Shown here: one piece after another, positions 1 to 5,911 of the stretch | Position numbering within the stretch: the first letter of the stretch is position 1 | Layout of the letters: each line of letters starts with the position of its first letter | NCBI GenBank assembly: GCA_031283025.1 | Contig: JAITCP010000058.1 | Span: 1 to 9,033, forward strand | DNA length: 9,033 nucleotides | Reading direction: 5' to 3' | From: Spirochaetaceae bacterium | GTDB lineage: Bacteria; Spirochaetota; Spirochaetia; Treponematales; Breznakiellaceae | Translations under genes and position numbers: made by a program | The notes under the pieces: model-generated | Database searches by the model: none | Told to the model about the DNA's origin: nothing | The model's input: only the letters and a program-made list of their open reading frames with translations

Positions 1-584
1 TGAAACAGGTTGTGCAAGTCTATCTGCCAGTACCATTCGGTATACAATGAAAGGGGCAGGTTGATCCGTGCCAGTTCCCGTGCCAGGCCGTTTTCCACCA
101 GGCGGGCGTAATCGCCGTAGGCTTTTTTTTGGGCGGCGTCAAGATCGCTGCGGAATAATTCGGCCTCCGCCGTGTCCAGGGCGGTATCAGCGCGGCCCTG
201 TTTATTGTCGGCGCTTTGAAGGGCAACATCCTCCGGCACGGGAATGTAAAAATCGTCCTTTAGTACCGAATAACGGCCTGAAATTTCGTTTAGCCGGGCA
301 GTCCGGTGCCGTATCCACTGGCGGGCTACAAAGACGGGCAGCTTGATATGAAAGGTCAGCACCACCTGCTCAAAGGGGCTGGTATGGCCGTTCCGCAGCA
401 GATGGTCGATAAGGGCCGCGTCTTCCCGGTATGTTTTGGTTCCCTCCCCATAAGACACCCGCGCGGATTGAACCACCCGCTCATCGCCCCCCAGATAATC
501 CACCAGCCGGACAAACCCCTTGTTCAGTACAGGAAATTCCTTGTCCAGAATTGCTTCCGCTTCGCTTACCACGCAATGAGCCAT
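1..584 (-). CDS. thyX: Flavin-dependent thymidylate synthase ThyX (C-terminus cut by window edge)
   Basis: Makes dTMP from dUMP using FAD, NADPH and methylenetetrahydrofolate; cytoplasmic nucleotide metabolism. The minus-strand frame from ATG at 584 stays open to base 1 (194 codons). It carries the ThyX signature RHR-x7-S (RHRTARLNEIS, residues 92-102) followed by GRY. Upstream are DYLGGDERVVQSARVSYG (29-46) and NGHTSPFEQ (65-73), both typical of the family. The last visible residues, WYWQIDLHNLF (184-194), match the segment just before the conserved LR-x-D-x-HAQ-x-EIR block, which lies outside the window, as does the stop. An in-frame ATG at 677 would add 31 residues with no family resemblance, so 584 is preferred. 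Neither start has a Shine-Dalgarno sequence. ThyX replaces ThyA in many anaerobes and host-associated bacteria. The identification is firm; only the exact start is uncertain. Confidence 0.96.
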   Translation of the reverse strand, partial: MAHCVVSEAEAILDKEFPVLNKGFVRLVDYLGGDERVVQSARVSYGEGTKTYREDAALIDHLLRNGHTSPFEQVVLTFHIKLPVFVARQWIRHRTARLNEISGRYSVLKDDFYIPVPEDVALQSADNKQGRADTALDTAEAELFRSDLDAAQKKAYGDYARLVENGLARELARINLPLSLYTEWYWQIDLHNLF

Positions 585-590
585 GAGGGT

Positions 591-619
591 AGTGTAGCAT
601 AAGGGGGTGTCCGGGGCAA
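591..619 (-). promoter_or_regulatory. Possible thyX promoter giving a leaderless or nearly leaderless mRNA
   Basis: Reading the minus strand, TTGCCC (619-614), a 17-nt spacer and TACACT (596-591) resemble sigma70 -35 and -10 boxes, each matching 4 of 6 positions. Only six bases, ACCCTC, separate the -10 box from the thyX ATG at 584. Transcription would therefore start at or next to the start codon, consistent with the absence of a Shine-Dalgarno sequence. The boxes are weak and could be chance. Confidence 0.3.
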
Positions 620-795
620 TGCTGAAAACACCCCCTGTAAATAATCCGATGCTCCGGCCTATTACCCACCGAACCATAGGCGGTCATGGCATTAGTTTAC
701 GGACGCTTTGGCATCGCTTTTTCTGACGCATCATGAAGGTTATTTTCAGTATTGCCACAGACACCCCCGCCCAATAATGGCACCCGAACCGATGA

Positions 796-823
796 TAACG
801 CTGGCCGCCGTATGGCGGCGTTA
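796..823 (-). terminator. Palindrome at the stop codon of the ankyrin gene (possible terminator)
   Basis: On the minus strand TAACGC (823-818, starting with the TAA stop) pairs with GCGTTA (801-796). Inside it CGCC and GGCG pair around an ATAC loop, leaving a 4-nt bulge. An alternative fold pairs GCCGCC with GGCGGC. The position directly at the gene end suggests a transcript-end structure. No T-run follows, so intrinsic termination is uncertain. Confidence 0.4.
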
Positions 824-1795
824 CATTGCCTTTTCTGCTGAATAGGTATCGAAAAGGCTCATAATAGATTCCTTATGAAAAAAAGAGGCGTATTTCTTCG
901 CGCTCACGCCCAGACTGTCGGAAATATCGGCGTCTGCTCCGGCTTTAAGGAGGACTTCCACGATCTTTTCGTCGCCGGTGCCTACCGCTACAATCAGTGC
1001 TGTTTGACCGTCCTTGCTTTTGATGTTTACATCGGCTCCTGTCCTGATTAATTCGTCCGCCAGATCATAGTATTTGCCCATAACGCTGTCGATAAGGGCG
1101 CTGGTGCCCCTGTCGTCTGCCTGTAGATTCAATTGCGCTCCCGACGCGATAAGAAAGCGGACAACTTCCAGGTTGCCTTTCCTGGCGGCAAGGTTAAGAA
1201 GGGGAACCCCCGTCTTGTTCCGGGTATCAGGGGAAAAACCCGCAGCCAGAAAGAGGGAGATTTCCTCGACATGGCCTTCACCGGCGCATTGGGCCAGGGA
1301 TTCTCCTGTTACGGGAATGCCCATTTTCAGCAGAGTTTCCTGCGCCCTGATAATTGCCCTGGCGGCTTCCTGCTTTTTAAAAGCTTCGTTTTCGGATTCC
1401 AGAAATATGTGTAGTGAGTCATCGGTGTTAAGGAAGGTAAAGCAATGGGCGAATTCTTCCGATATTCCCGAGATTGCCTCCTCGCCAAAGACTATAAAGG
1501 GTAAACGGGAGCCGCAGGAAAAACCGGCGAGAAAATCAAACCATCGTTTGGAAAGAGGCGAAAGGATGGCTACATGAGAGAGAGCGTTTGTCTTTTCTTC
1601 TTCTTTTCTTTCGGGATCAAACGGGCTAAAAAAGGAGGTGAATTGCGTAATAATCCCCTCATCCTGTGATTTAATAGTCATGGTTTCAACGGAGTTATTC
1701 ATATCTTCCAGAAGCGGCCTAAGCCGACTGGCATTGTCATTTTTTTTTGCGGTATGAATTAAGAGAACTTTCATGCTTAGTACTATTAACGGCAT
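821..1795 (-). CDS. TIR-like N-terminal domain fused to ankyrin repeats
   Basis: 324 aa from the ATG at 1795, or 317 aa from the ATG at 1774. The second start is likely, because MKVLLIHTAKKND begins a beta-strand directly; neither has a clear Shine-Dalgarno. Residues 8-125 have the pattern of a TIR-type or similar Rossmann-like domain: strand KVLLIHT, helix ASRLRPLLEDM, then HVAILSPLSKRWFDFLAGF (74-92) and a strand LPFIVFGEE (98-106). TIR NADases have a Glu four residues after the conserved Trp; here that position is Leu88, so NADase activity is doubtful. Residues 163-318 form about five ankyrin repeats, the clearest being GVPLLNLAARKGNLEVVRFLIASGAQLN (196-223) and DGQTALIVAVGTGDEKIVEVLLKAGADAD (262-290). 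Ankyrin repeats bind protein partners. There is no signal peptide or membrane segment, so it is probably cytoplasmic. The TIR reading is inferred from pattern; the ankyrin call is solid. Confidence 0.85.
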   Translation of the reverse strand: MPLIVLSMKVLLIHTAKKNDNASRLRPLLEDMNNSVETMTIKSQDEGIITQFTSFFSPFDPERKEEEKTNALSHVAILSPLSKRWFDFLAGFSCGSRLPFIVFGEEAISGISEEFAHCFTFLNTDDSLHIFLESENEAFKKQEAARAIIRAQETLLKMGIPVTGESLAQCAGEGHVEEISLFLAAGFSPDTRNKTGVPLLNLAARKGNLEVVRFLIASGAQLNLQADDRGTSALIDSVMGKYYDLADELIRTGADVNIKSKDGQTALIVAVGTGDEKIVEVLLKAGADADISDSLGVSAKKYASFFHKESIMSLFDTYSAEKAM

Positions 1796-1878
1796 TTTTA
1801 ACCGGTTTGAAAAGACAAAATTTGCGGCACGCGATGTCAGGCGCCATATACGCCGGCATTAACGGATTTACGCAGATA

Positions 1879-1999
1879 CAATAGAGTTGTTTAGAAACTT
1901 CAGTTTCTGAACAACTTCCTATTAAAACTGCAAAATACGCAGTATTTTGCTTAACTTGTTCAAGAACCAACCGGGTTCTTGAACAAGTCTAATCTATAA
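1879..1999 (+). repeat. Three-hairpin repeat element, copy 1
   Basis: Three successive hairpins. H1 is 1886-1898 paired with 1903-1915, loop TTCA, 13 pairs including one G-T wobble. H2 is 1930-1938 paired with 1942-1950, loop GCA. H3 is ACTTGTTCAAGAACC (1954-1968) paired perfectly with 1974-1988, loop AACCG. Spacers are 14 nt (H1-H2) and 3 nt (H2-H3). Bases 1879-1993 match copy 2 at 3540-3654 at 111 of 115 positions without gaps. CTAATCTATAA (1989-1999) follows H3, as in the diverged copy before macA. It lies between the 3' end of the TolC-family gene and the 5' end of the ankyrin gene. No open frame of note lies in the element. Confidence 0.93.
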
Positions 2000-2020
2000 A
2001 ATCCGTCCCCAAAAAGCCCG

Positions 2021-2050
2021 ATAAATAAGCCGTGGCGGTTTTCCGGCGGC
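2021..2050 (-). terminator. Possible terminator of the TolC-family gene
   Basis: About 45 nt after the stop codon, the minus strand has GCCG (2050-2047) pairing with CGGC (2032-2029). Inside, CGG pairs with CCG around an AAAA loop, with small bulges. The T-rich string TTATTTAT (2028-2021) follows. The form suits a weak intrinsic terminator; the short interrupted stem keeps confidence low. Confidence 0.35.
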
Positions 2051-2095
2051 GTGAGTCCGCTCTCTTCTTCCTGCTCCGGGAGTAATTATGAAAAA

Positions 2096-3466
2096 TCAGT
2101 CTTCCCCACTACCTGTAAGGATGGCTACAAGTTTCTTTTCATCATCCACAGCGCACAATGAACGGAGTTTGGAAAGGCTCTGCAAAAATCCGTACTGGGC
2201 CCGTATCAGGTTGTTGCGGTTACTGATAAGCAAAGAAGAAGCCTCCCCAAGATCGGATACGGAACTTTGGGAAAGCCTGTATCGTTCCATAACGTATTCA
2301 AAATGTTTTTCCGCATATTCAAGGGCCCTGCGGGAAGAAACAATCGTTCCTGCCTGGGCTAACGCGTTAAGCAGGGCGCTTTGCAATTCCGTTTCCAGCG
2401 AGTTTTCCGTATTGGCGTAATCCAGCGCCGCCGATATTTGGGCATTTTTGCTTTTTTCAATACGGTTGTTCAGAACCCAAAAATCAAGGGGGATGCTTCC
2501 CCTGAGCGTTATTCCTCCGCTTGCCGTGCTGCCGAATCCGTTGGTTACGGAATAACTTAACGCTGTGGAAAAAAGAGTGGCGCTCAACGTGGGGGCAAAA
2601 TCCCGTTTTGCCAAGGAAAGGTTTTTTTCCGCCCTTTGATTGTTAAGCAAGGCCCGCGCCAATGAAGGATTTGTCTTTAGAAGTATCTTAAGCAAGTTAG
2701 CGTATAAAACATCAGCTTCTTCATCAGTTATTCCGGCAAAAAGAACGATAAGCCGTTCATGGGCGCTAAAGTTTATTTGTTCAAGCTCAACCGTTTGTGT
2801 AAGTCCGGTAAGGTTTCTGAACTTGCTGTAACACAGGGCAAGATTCCGCCGCGCCTGGTTGCGGGTGTTTTCCCGCGATTCTTTTTCCGCCAGCGCTTTA
2901 AGATAATCGCCCTGATTGATTATGCCGCCTGATTGGCGGACTTCCGCAATGGCAAGGCTTAAGTTTGCCGTCTGTAGGGAAGATTCCGCCGCTTCCAGGC
3001 TTGCAGCCGCTTCCAAAACCGCGTAGTATGCATTGTCCGCCGCGTCAAGCACATTGAAAAATTCGGCCAACGCTTCCTTCCTGACGCTTTCCGTCGCAAT
3101 TTCACAAAGGGCTTTCTGGATAAAACTTTTTCCGCCTTCAAATATTTTCTGTGTAACGGCAAAATTAAATCCCGCTCCGAACGTATCCGTCGGGTTCACA
3201 AACCCCCAATCCCTGTTCAAGTAGAACATGGAAGCGTTATAGTCCGCTGAAACAGATGGCAGCATCGTATACAACTGGCTTTTTTCTTCCAGGATGCTGC
3301 TCTGTATTGCCAGACTATATCTGGCAAGGCTGCGTGAATTTGCCAAAGCCATTAAACGCGCCTGTTCAAGGCTGATAGTCTGCGCAAACAGATCAATACC
3401 GGCTAACATTAGCACGCTCAAAAACAGATTTTTTTTCATGTTACGCCATTCTTGCTTCAACATCAT
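2096..3466 (-). CDS. TolC-family outer-membrane efflux protein
   Basis: 456 aa. Outer-membrane channel subunit of a tripartite exporter; trimers form a beta-barrel in the outer membrane with a long periplasmic alpha-helical tunnel. A signal peptide is visible: KK (11-12), hydrophobic NLFLSVLMLAGIDLFAQ (13-29), with cleavage likely after FAQ. The mature part begins ISLEQARLMALANS, the typical start of the outer-membrane efflux protein (OEP) family. It has two OEP halves rich in Ala, Leu and Glu coiled-coil helices; the second includes IPLDFWVLNNRIEKSKNAQI and a late A-x4-Y-x-FLQSLSKLRSL segment. The start at 3466 is backed by AAAGGA eight bases upstream. An internal ATG at 3439 would give a shorter signal peptide but has no Shine-Dalgarno. 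It lies downstream of the MacA/MacB-type genes, separated by a repeat-filled 259-nt gap, and is inferred to be their outer-membrane partner. Confidence 0.9.
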   Translation of the reverse strand: MMLKQEWRNMKKNLFLSVLMLAGIDLFAQTISLEQARLMALANSRSLARYSLAIQSSILEEKSQLYTMLPSVSADYNASMFYLNRDWGFVNPTDTFGAGFNFAVTQKIFEGGKSFIQKALCEIATESVRKEALAEFFNVLDAADNAYYAVLEAAASLEAAESSLQTANLSLAIAEVRQSGGIINQGDYLKALAEKESRENTRNQARRNLALCYSKFRNLTGLTQTVELEQINFSAHERLIVLFAGITDEEADVLYANLLKILLKTNPSLARALLNNQRAEKNLSLAKRDFAPTLSATLFSTALSYSVTNGFGSTASGGITLRGSIPLDFWVLNNRIEKSKNAQISAALDYANTENSLETELQSALLNALAQAGTIVSSRRALEYAEKHFEYVMERYRLSQSSVSDLGEASSLLISNRNNLIRAQYGFLQSLSKLRSLCAVDDEKKLVAILTGSGED

Positions 3467-3517
3467 TAATTTAATCCTTTCTTTCTTCTTATTAACCCGC
3501 TACGCCTTTGCGTCTCC

Positions 3518-3533
3518 GCCGCAAGGATGCGGC
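3518..3533. other. Small GC-rich hairpin upstream of the TolC-family gene
   Basis: GCCGCA (3518-3523) pairs perfectly with TGCGGC (3528-3533) around an AGGA loop. It lies between the tolC-like start and repeat copy 2, within the probable leader. No convincing -10/-35 pair for tolC was found in the remaining bases of this gap. Confidence 0.4.
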
Positions 3534-3539
3534 TGTTAC

Positions 3540-3654
3540 CAATAGAGTTGTTCAAAAACTTCAGTTTTTGAACAACTTCCTATTAAAACTGCAAAATACG
3601 CAGTATTTTGTTTAACTTGTTCAAGAACCAACCGGGTTCTTGAACAAGTCTAAT
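3540..3654 (+). repeat. Three-hairpin repeat element, copy 2
   Basis: Same architecture as copy 1, 111 of 115 bases identical. H1 3547-3559 pairs with 3564-3576 (perfect 13 bp, loop TTCA). H2 3591-3599 pairs with 3603-3611, closed by a G-T wobble. H3 3615-3629 pairs with 3635-3649 (perfect 15 bp, loop AACCG). The four differences from copy 1 all keep pairing: 3555/3568 is A-T where copy 1 has G-C, 3553 gives C-G where copy 1 has T-G, and 3611 gives G-T where copy 1 has G-C. It sits between the MacB-type permease and the TolC-family gene, oriented against the genes. Similarity ends after CTAAT (3650-3654). Confidence 0.94.
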
Positions 3655-3664
3655 GCTTTAGCGT

Positions 3665-3689
3665 GGAGTTTTTGCAACGCAAAAACTCC
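3665..3689. repeat. Perfect palindrome between copy 2 and the permease gene
   Basis: GGAGTTTTTGC (3665-3675) pairs perfectly over 11 bp with GCAAAAACTCC (3679-3689), loop AAC. It shares an AAAAAC/GTTTTT-type core with neighbouring palindromes but not their loops. No T-run follows on either strand, so it is not an obvious terminator. Confidence 0.7.
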
Positions 3690-3693
3690 CAAG

Positions 3694-3723
3694 TCTAAAA
3701 ACCGCATGGAAGCCGTTTTTAGA
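3694..3723. repeat. Palindrome directly after the permease stop codon
   Basis: TCTAAAAAC (3694-3702) pairs over 9 bp with GTTTTTAGA (3715-3723); two more pairs (3704-3705 with 3712-3713) form inside after a C-C mismatch. It begins three bases past the MacB stop on the minus strand. The same nine-base arms occur in the first hairpin of the macA leader (7384-7413), so the three-gene transporter unit is bracketed by related palindromes. It could stabilise the 3' end of the mRNA. Confidence 0.65.
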
Positions 3724-3725
3724 TG

Positions 3726-4943
3726 TTACTCATAACGTAACGCGTCGATGGGATACAGACGCGCCGCTTTCAGAGCGGGATAGTAGCCGAAGATCACTCC
3801 AACCAGCGCGGCAAATATGGCGGAAGCAGCGACAATCAGCGGGTTGATCGCCGTGGGAATTCCCGTCATTGACAAAATGGAACACGCAAGAAATGCGAGC
3901 CCCGTCCCAAGGAGCCCCCCCATAAGGCTTAGGATAACGCTTTCTGTAAGAAACTGAAACAGGATGTCCCGTTTGCGTCCGCCAACCGCCATGCGGATGC
4001 CGATCTCACGGGTGCGCTCCGTTACGGATACGAGCATAATGTTCATAATGCCGATGCCGCCGACCAAAAGCGAGACTCCGGCGATTGCGGCCAGCAGCGT
4101 CGTCAATGTTTTTGACGTTGCGGACGCCATGTCGATCATGTCAGCCTGGTTCATAATGTCAAAATCGGAATTTGCCCCTTCTTGAATTTTGCGGGATTCA
4201 CGGAGTATCAGCTCAGTTTCTTTTTGGGCGGCTTCCATGTAATCCTTGCTTATCACGCTCATTACAATCATGTTGATATTGCGGGAATTATTGAGCCGCG
4301 TCATTGCCGTGTCCAGGGGAACTAAAACAATGTCGTCCTGATCGCTGCCTCCAAAACTTGCCCCCTTGCTTTCCAAAAGGCCGATTACGTTAAAATAGGT
4401 TGTACCGATGCGTATTTGCTGCGACAGGGCGCTGTCCGCATCACCGAATAAATTCTTTGCCGCTGTGCGGCCCAGTACTGCCACCCTGTTCCGCAGCATC
4501 ATGTCTTCGTCGTCAAAGAAAAAACCCGCGTTTACTTTATAATTGCGGGCAAGGCTGAAATCCGGCTCAACGCCCATGACTGAAACCTGTATGTTTCCTT
4601 CGCCGCCCGAAACACTGGCGTTACTGTTGACAACGCCGGAAATTGCCGCTGCAAAACTTGATTCATCCTGTAGTTTTTGAATGTCTTTTTTGGTGAAGGC
4701 GTTCACCCGCATAGCCATACTCTGCCCGCTGCGGCTTACCTGCCGCCGTGGAATGATCTGCAATAAATTGGTCCCCATTGCGGTAATTCTTGCCTCAATC
4801 GCCCGCTGGGAGCCTTCACCCAGAGCGACCATGATGATCACGGAGCCAACGCCGATGATAACGCCCAGAGACGTAAGAAGACTCCTCATACGGTTGCGGA
4901 GGATGGAACGGAAACAGGTGCTTAAAAGCTGGATCAGGTTCAT
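3726..4943 (-). CDS. macB: MacB-type ABC transporter permease (MacB_PCD and FtsX domains)
   Basis: 405 aa inner-membrane mechanotransmission subunit. One membrane helix at about 21-42 (SLLTSLGVIIGVGSVIIMVAL) is followed by the conserved GEGSQRAIEARI, a large periplasmic domain (about 45-275), then three helices at about 280-304, 331-357 and 367-390. Between the second and third helices is TERTREIGIRMAVGGRKRDI (308-327), the conserved coupling segment of this family. The C-terminus PALKAARLYPIDALRYE is also typical. E. coli MacB carries its ATPase at the N-terminus; here the ATPase is the separate upstream gene, as in LolCDE and many spirochaete and Gram-positive systems. The start ATG overlaps the ATPase stop (ATGA, 4 nt), with GGAG seven bases before it. 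The family moves macrolides, peptides, siderophores or lipoproteins by pulling on periplasmic cargo; the cargo here is unknown. Confidence 0.93.
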   Translation of the reverse strand: MNLIQLLSTCFRSILRNRMRSLLTSLGVIIGVGSVIIMVALGEGSQRAIEARITAMGTNLLQIIPRRQVSRSGQSMAMRVNAFTKKDIQKLQDESSFAAAISGVVNSNASVSGGEGNIQVSVMGVEPDFSLARNYKVNAGFFFDDEDMMLRNRVAVLGRTAAKNLFGDADSALSQQIRIGTTYFNVIGLLESKGASFGGSDQDDIVLVPLDTAMTRLNNSRNINMIVMSVISKDYMEAAQKETELILRESRKIQEGANSDFDIMNQADMIDMASATSKTLTTLLAAIAGVSLLVGGIGIMNIMLVSVTERTREIGIRMAVGGRKRDILFQFLTESVILSLMGGLLGTGLAFLACSILSMTGIPTAINPLIVAASAIFAALVGVIFGYYPALKAARLYPIDALRYE

Positions 4944-5911
4944 GCGCTTGCTCCGAAGGACGGAGTTGCCCCGGAAGACGGAGTTGCTCCGGTAAGCGGG
5001 ACTGCTCCGGCAGGGGGATTTGCCCCGTCAGGCAAGCGCGGCGTTTCGGAAAGCAACGCGTGATCCTTCTTCCATTTGGAAAGATCGTCCAGCGCGTTGC
5101 GCCGTTCTGTTACCGTTTTATCGGATACCAATTCCCCATCCCGCAGAGTGATGATCCTTTTTGTGTAAGCGGCCAGTTCCGGCTCGTGCGTTACCATGAT
5201 TATCGTTTTTCCCCGGTTATTGAGTTCCTGAAACAGCCCCATGATTTCAAGGGTCATTCCCGTGTCAAGGTTTCCGGTTGGTTCGTCCGCCAATATAAAC
5301 GCGGGATCGTTTACCATTGCCCGCGCTATGGCGACCCGCTGCTGCTGCCCGCCGGAAAGCTGCGAAGGGAAATGATCCATGCGCGTATCAAGGCCAACTT
5401 CCTTCAAGGCTGCCATTGCCCGCTCTTTACGTTCCTGGGTTTGACTGTGCGCCGCTCCGCCCTGTTCACCCGGTTCACGGCGGCGGTAAAACAGCGGCAG
5501 TTCAACATTCTCCAGGGCTGTGGTTCGGGCCAGTAAATTAAAAGATTGAAACACAAAACCAATCTTCCGGTTTCTGATGTAGGCAAAAGTATCTGAGTTG
5601 GAACTGGAAGTTTCAATGCCGTCCAGGGTGTAGGTTCCGCCGCTGGGTTTGTCAAGGCATCCGAGTATGTTCATCAATGTTGATTTGCCGGAACCGGATG
5701 GCCCCATAACGGAAACAAATTCTCCCGCTTCGGCGGAAAAGTCAACGCCGCGAAGCGCCCTGACGGTTACAGCGTCATCTTCCTCTGCCGCCAAAGCGCC
5801 ATTGCCAGGTGTTGAATATGCTTTTGACGCCTTCCCTGATTTTAACGGCGTTTTGTTTTTTCCTTCCATCCGGTATTCCCGCTTAATTCCCCGCAGTTCA
5901 ATAACCGGCAT
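4940..5911 (-). CDS. MacB/LolD-type ABC transporter ATPase with repeat-containing C-terminal tail
   Basis: 323 aa, cytoplasmic, drives the permease by ATP hydrolysis. Visible motifs: Walker A GPSGSGKST (70-78), Q-loop FVFQSFN (Gln122), signature LSGGQQQR (185-192), Walker B FILADEP (205-211) with catalytic Glu210, and H-loop His242. This set matches the MacB/LolD subfamily. LolD-type proteins are about 230 aa; the excess comes from a low-complexity insertion at about 17-47 between the first strand and ALRGVDF, a short insert at 145-160, and a tail after about 270. The tail ends in 4.5 six-residue repeats (GANPPA, GAVPLT, GATPSS, GATPSF). GGGAG eight bases before the ATG serves as Shine-Dalgarno. 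The start overlaps the macA stop by one base (TAATG) and the stop overlaps the permease start, so the three are translationally coupled. Confidence 0.94.
   Translation of the reverse strand: MPVIELRGIKREYRMEGKNKTPLKSGKASKAYSTPGNGALAAEEDDAVTVRALRGVDFSAEAGEFVSVMGPSGSGKSTLMNILGCLDKPSGGTYTLDGIETSSSNSDTFAYIRNRKIGFVFQSFNLLARTTALENVELPLFYRRREPGEQGGAAHSQTQERKERAMAALKEVGLDTRMDHFPSQLSGGQQQRVAIARAMVNDPAFILADEPTGNLDTGMTLEIMGLFQELNNRGKTIIMVTHEPELAAYTKRIITLRDGELVSDKTVTERRNALDDLSKWKKDHALLSETPRLPDGANPPAGAVPLTGATPSSGATPSFGASA
4943..5026 (-). repeat. 18-bp tandem repeat encoding the ATPase C-terminal tail
   Basis: Four full 18-bp units and a partial fifth, each starting GG(A/G)GCA, encode residues 296-323 as G-A-x-P-x-x hexapeptides. 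The units differ from one another by several bases, so the array is not recent. It ends at the ATGA junction with the permease gene, so the last unit also carries that gene's ribosome binding site. Confidence 0.85.

Noticed and set aside
585..677. 31-residue N-terminal extension of ThyX from the ATG at 677
   Set aside because: No Shine-Dalgarno and no resemblance to ThyX N-termini, while the start at 584 gives a normal beginning.
481..687. 68-codon minus-strand frame over the thyX 5' end
   Set aside because: Out of frame with the ThyX motifs, and the product has no recognisable features. The thyX frame itself explains the region.
1074..1577. 167-codon open frame on the plus strand
   Set aside because: It is wholly antisense to the ankyrin-repeat gene, has no recognisable domain and no ribosome binding site; it reflects the codon use of the real gene.
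3547..3649. Hairpins of copy 2 read as simple Rho-independent terminators of macB
   Set aside because: The stems are AT-rich, three in a row, and none is followed by a T-run on the minus strand; the same structure occurs as a 5' leader before macA, which does not fit a terminator role.
1879..3654. Repeats considered as CRISPR or insertion-sequence ends
   Set aside because: Only two close copies 1.66 kb apart in direct orientation with genes between, no regular spacers, no cas genes and no transposase. The 1.66 kb between them is an ordinary tolC-family gene, so a composite element is not supported.
5060..5536. 158-codon open frame on the plus strand
   Set aside because: Antisense to the ABC ATPase core, whose catalytic motifs fix the true frame; the translated product has no family features.
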